Assembly (NCBI RefSeq): GCF_019703515.2
Contig: NC_059347.1
Coordinates: 24,112,501 to 24,176,500, forward strand
Length of the DNA stretch: 64,000 nt
Origin: Myxocyprinus asiaticus
Taxonomy: Eukaryota; Chordata; Actinopteri; Cypriniformes; Catostomidae
Direction: 5' to 3'
The notes below the pieces were generated by a model, which saw only the letters and a program-made list of their open reading frames with translations, did not search any database and was not told the origin of the DNA. The translations under genes and the position numbers were made by a program. Of the stretch, positions 62,706 to 64,000 are shown one piece after another (position 1 is the stretch's first letter; every line of letters begins with the position of its first letter).

Positions 62706-63041
62706 ATATTGCCAGGGCACCACTCTGGAATCAGGGACTAATAACCAGACAGTATAACAGTCTCAATATTAGATTGTTCTCTTAAGAAATCGACATTCAA
62801 AAGGAAACAATGAAGGCTTGAATCCGAGCACTGACATCCCCTGCCAGCATTTGACACAGGTGTATGCAAATCAAACCAAAACACTTCTCTTTGAGATATA
62901 ACAAAGTTTATTTATGCAGTAATATCAATTAATAATCAATACAATGCAGTCAATAAACTTCCGACTTACAACTACAAACTAAACAGTGACATGATTAGAT
63001 ATGGTAACCAAAATAATCCTATAACATATGAGAGGAAGGCA

Positions 63042-63042
63042 G

Positions 63043-63082
<40 letters not shown>

Positions 63083-63094
63083 GAGTGTGTGTGT
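63042..63094. repeat. (GT)n microsatellite
   Basis: An interrupted GT run with one TTT and one GA interruption. Confidence 0.95.
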
Positions 63095-63340
63095 AAGGTG
63101 TAACACGCACAAAATGGCAGACGTGACTCTCGTGGAGAGTACATCACACGAGATTTCCGGCCAGAGAATATAGCCACAAATGTGGGCAGAGAGAAGCCAG
63201 ATAATGGCGTTTGCCCATTTACCGCGTCTCAGCTTGTACGATAACTTAGGGACAAAGCTGAGCTTTATCACAAAGTTATCTACTAGCCAAAAGTGTGTGC
63301 GAGAATGTTTGTGAGGGGTCGCGTGTGTGTGTGGTTAGTA

Positions 63341-63357
63341 CGAGAGAGAGAGAGAGA
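63341..63357. repeat. (GA)n microsatellite
   Basis: Eight GA units within the GC-richer region. Confidence 0.9.
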
Positions 63358-64000
63358 ATAAAGTGGCGACACCAAAGCCGGTTTCACGATCGTGGGAGAG
63401 AAAGCAGCTGTTAGTTTATCACTCAGAGACGTGGTAGACGGCTCGTAAACCATCCTGCAGTCTTTGGTTCTTTAATGGATAAACTCAGTGTGCTGGTCTC
63501 ACCCGCGATGGCGGAAATACATAACAGTCCAATGTGGTTGGACTACAACACAGCAGATCTCATACGTGATAACAGTACATTACAGTAATACCTTGAGTAT
63601 TATTAGCAGCAATGAGCGGACACGGCAGTCCGTAAACTGTACAAGCAATAACCTTGATACATAAGAATAACACACTATAATATTCTATTTCTGCCCAGAC
63701 GTAAACCTCTTACTTGAATCATATGAGGACGCAGGTAGAATGTGTGTTCATCTGTCCTTTAACTCCGACTCGGTCCCTCAAGGCTCGGGTGATGACGGGA
63801 GGCTGTTTCCTCGCTCTGTCGGAGGGCGGTATGGCTGCTGATTCTCGGCAGGCTGGCGGAGAAATCAGCGACGTCGACTTGATTAAAGAGGGAAGAGAAA
63901 TCTTTTTCTCTTCACTTCTGCAGGCAAACGGATGAAGATGTGGATTTCTTGGCGGTCTCCTTTGGATCCGTTAGAGTGTTCGGTGGAACACAGAGTAATC

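Larger units (their letters stand above)
62706..64000 (-). other. Probable non-coding retroelement region running off the window
   Basis: GC-richer than its surroundings from 63100 on, without a clear frame. Minus-strand features include a poly(A)-like TTTATTTATG near 62909. The region looks like an LTR or leader, but no partner or pol gene is inside the window, so identity is open. Confidence 0.3.

Noticed and set aside
63714..63935. 73-codon frame at the right end of the window
   Set aside because: No domain; lies in the probable leader region of a minus-strand element.

Overview
The window is a piece of a teleost nuclear genome, most likely from a cyprinid (carp or minnow type) fish. The evidence is one vertebrate multi-exon gene with fish-sized introns, AT-rich intergenic DNA, and a dense mixture of transposon classes typical of cyprinids: Ty3/Gypsy and sushi-like LTR elements, a DIRS element, a LINE with a GATTCT-type tail, a tRNA-derived SINE, Tc1/mariner relics and TTAA-flanked MITEs. 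The species cannot be fixed from the sequence.

The only clearly functional gene is arrdc3 (+ strand, eight coding exons between 34049 and 40495, 414 codons plus stop, about 2.4 kb of 3' UTR to a poly(A) signal near 42919). All splice sites are GT/AG and all exon phases close. Its two PPxY motifs, needed for binding NEDD4-type ubiquitin ligases, are intact. About 5 kb upstream, in the same orientation, lies a broken paralogue (25918-29723): three alpha-arrestin exon fragments, a nonsense codon (TAA at 27153), and TTAA MITEs and a Tc1 element inserted through it.

Layout. 1-1957: no gene seen. 1958-7133: decayed Gypsy element (+) with a TIR element inserted in its 3' repeat. 7134-12300: no gene seen. 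12310-16451: possible LTR, then a decayed sushi-like Gypsy element (-). 17800-20974: LINE (+) split by a 443-bp SINE with a perfect 13-bp target duplication. 21165-21630: long foldback repeat. 21713-23244: DIRS fragment. 23256-25243: copy 1 of an unusual gag-only LTR element. 25918-29723: arrdc-like pseudogene. 29952-32340: Gypsy element lacking reverse transcriptase, ending in a tandem repeat. 33700-42960: arrdc3. 43399-44250: Tc1-derived giant palindrome. 44402-44436: cluster of nuclear-receptor half sites. 45029-52000: mostly intergenic, with small TIR elements. 52377-55193: a MITE carrying copy 2 of the gag-only LTR element, bounded by a 5-bp target duplication. 55194-64000: intergenic, with MITEs nested in MITEs, microsatellites, SINE and tRNA-like fragments.

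The most unusual item is the gag-only LTR family, present twice. Each copy has LTRs about 430-500 bp long and a single long ORF that joins a short gag-like domain to in-frame tandem repeats. Different repeat units are expanded in the two copies. No protease, reverse transcriptase or integrase is present, so mobilisation must be in trans.
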